Source of the DNA: Acidobacteriota bacterium
GTDB taxonomy: Bacteria > Acidobacteriota > Terriglobia > Terriglobales > Acidobacteriaceae
Direction: 5' to 3'
DNA: 5,773 bases
Assembly: GCA_021779695.1 (NCBI GenBank)
Contig: JAJYAE010000287.1
Location: 1 to 5,773 of the forward strand
Shown here: one piece after another, positions 5,677 through 5,773 of the stretch
How the letters are laid out: each line of letters begins with the position of its first letter
How positions within the stretch are numbered: position 1 is the stretch's first letter
Notes under the pieces: generated by a model
Database searches by the model: none
The model's input: the letters and a program-made list of their open reading frames with translations, nothing else
What the model was told of the DNA's origin: nothing
Translations under genes and position numbers: made by a program

Positions 5677-5773
5677 CCGAAGTAAGCGCTTCGCAAGGCC
5701 TCGATTTCATTCAAACACCTCGCCAGGGGCAAGCGAGGCGCTGATGCGGCATTGACTTTGGTTGCCAGGGTGC
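5677..5773. other. Window end with no supportable gene
   Basis: The last 97 bases contain two small hairpins and no gene that I can recognise. Short minus-strand frames are open from the edge, but none has recognisable protein content. Confidence 0.5.
5678..5693 (+). terminator. Weak hairpin after paralogue 2 (possible terminator)
   Basis: CGAAG and CTTCG form a 5-bp stem with a 6-nt loop starting 2 nt after the stop codon. There is no run of T directly downstream, only GATTTCATT about 10 nt later, so it is a poor intrinsic terminator. A second stem, CCTCGC/GCGAGG at 5718-5738, also lacks a T tract. Confidence 0.2.

Noticed and set aside
5718..5738. Inverted repeat CCTCGC/GCGAGG as an intrinsic terminator
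   Set aside because: It is a 6-bp stem with a 9-nt loop, followed by CGCTGATGC without a T tract. Not convincing in GC-rich DNA.
5647..5773. Possible C-terminal end of a convergent minus-strand gene entering from the right edge
   Set aside because: A frame is open from the edge to a TAG at 5649-5647, but it would overlap the 3' end of paralogue 2 and its short peptide shows no recognisable family.
1..5773. CRISPR array, tRNA/rRNA, insertion sequence or attachment site
   Set aside because: I saw no regularly spaced repeats, cloverleaf, transposase sequence or terminal inverted repeats. Nearly all bases are explained by five protein genes.

Overview
The window comes from a moderately GC-rich bacterium. 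The exported proteins have signal peptides ending in Ala-rich c-regions, coding density is high, and a secreted DUF1593 protein sits beside a split transketolase. Together this suggests a polysaccharide-degrading soil lineage such as Acidobacteriota (Terriglobia). That assignment is an impression from protein style, not a demonstrated one.

Layout. Positions 1-3825 hold four same-strand genes read leftward from the centre. In transcription order they are: an exported DUF1593 / Sde0182-type protein with a nucleoside-hydrolase-like fold (3825-2260), the N-terminal subunit of a split transketolase (2179-1313), its C-terminal subunit (1319-339), and the first 112 codons of an FGGY glycerol-kinase-like sugar kinase (338 to the window edge). 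The last three are tightly packed: the transketolase subunits overlap by 7 bp (ATGGTGA), and the kinase ATG directly follows the transketolase TAG. A 177-bp divergent spacer (3826-4002) carries a perfect TATAAT and a small palindrome. A second, clearly different DUF1593 protein reads rightward (4003-5676). The last ~100 bp contain no gene I can support.

How the parts may work together. Two exported proteins with a nucleoside-hydrolase-like N-terminal domain and a C-terminal beta-sandwich would act on a furanoside or glycan outside the cytoplasm. The released sugar, after import and isomerisation by genes not in the window, would be phosphorylated by the FGGY kinase and cleaved by the two-subunit transketolase. 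A kinase next to a split transketolase resembles the known D-apiose/apulose route (apulose kinase plus apulose-4-phosphate transketolase AptA/AptB). The C-terminal transketolase subunit lacks the Asp that in yeast transketolase contacts the acceptor's alpha-hydroxyl, which fits an unusual acceptor. Family assignments are firm; the substrate is inference.

The main items for a second look are this candidate pathway unit, the different acidic motifs in the two DUF1593 paralogues, and the Asp-to-Leu change in the transketolase.
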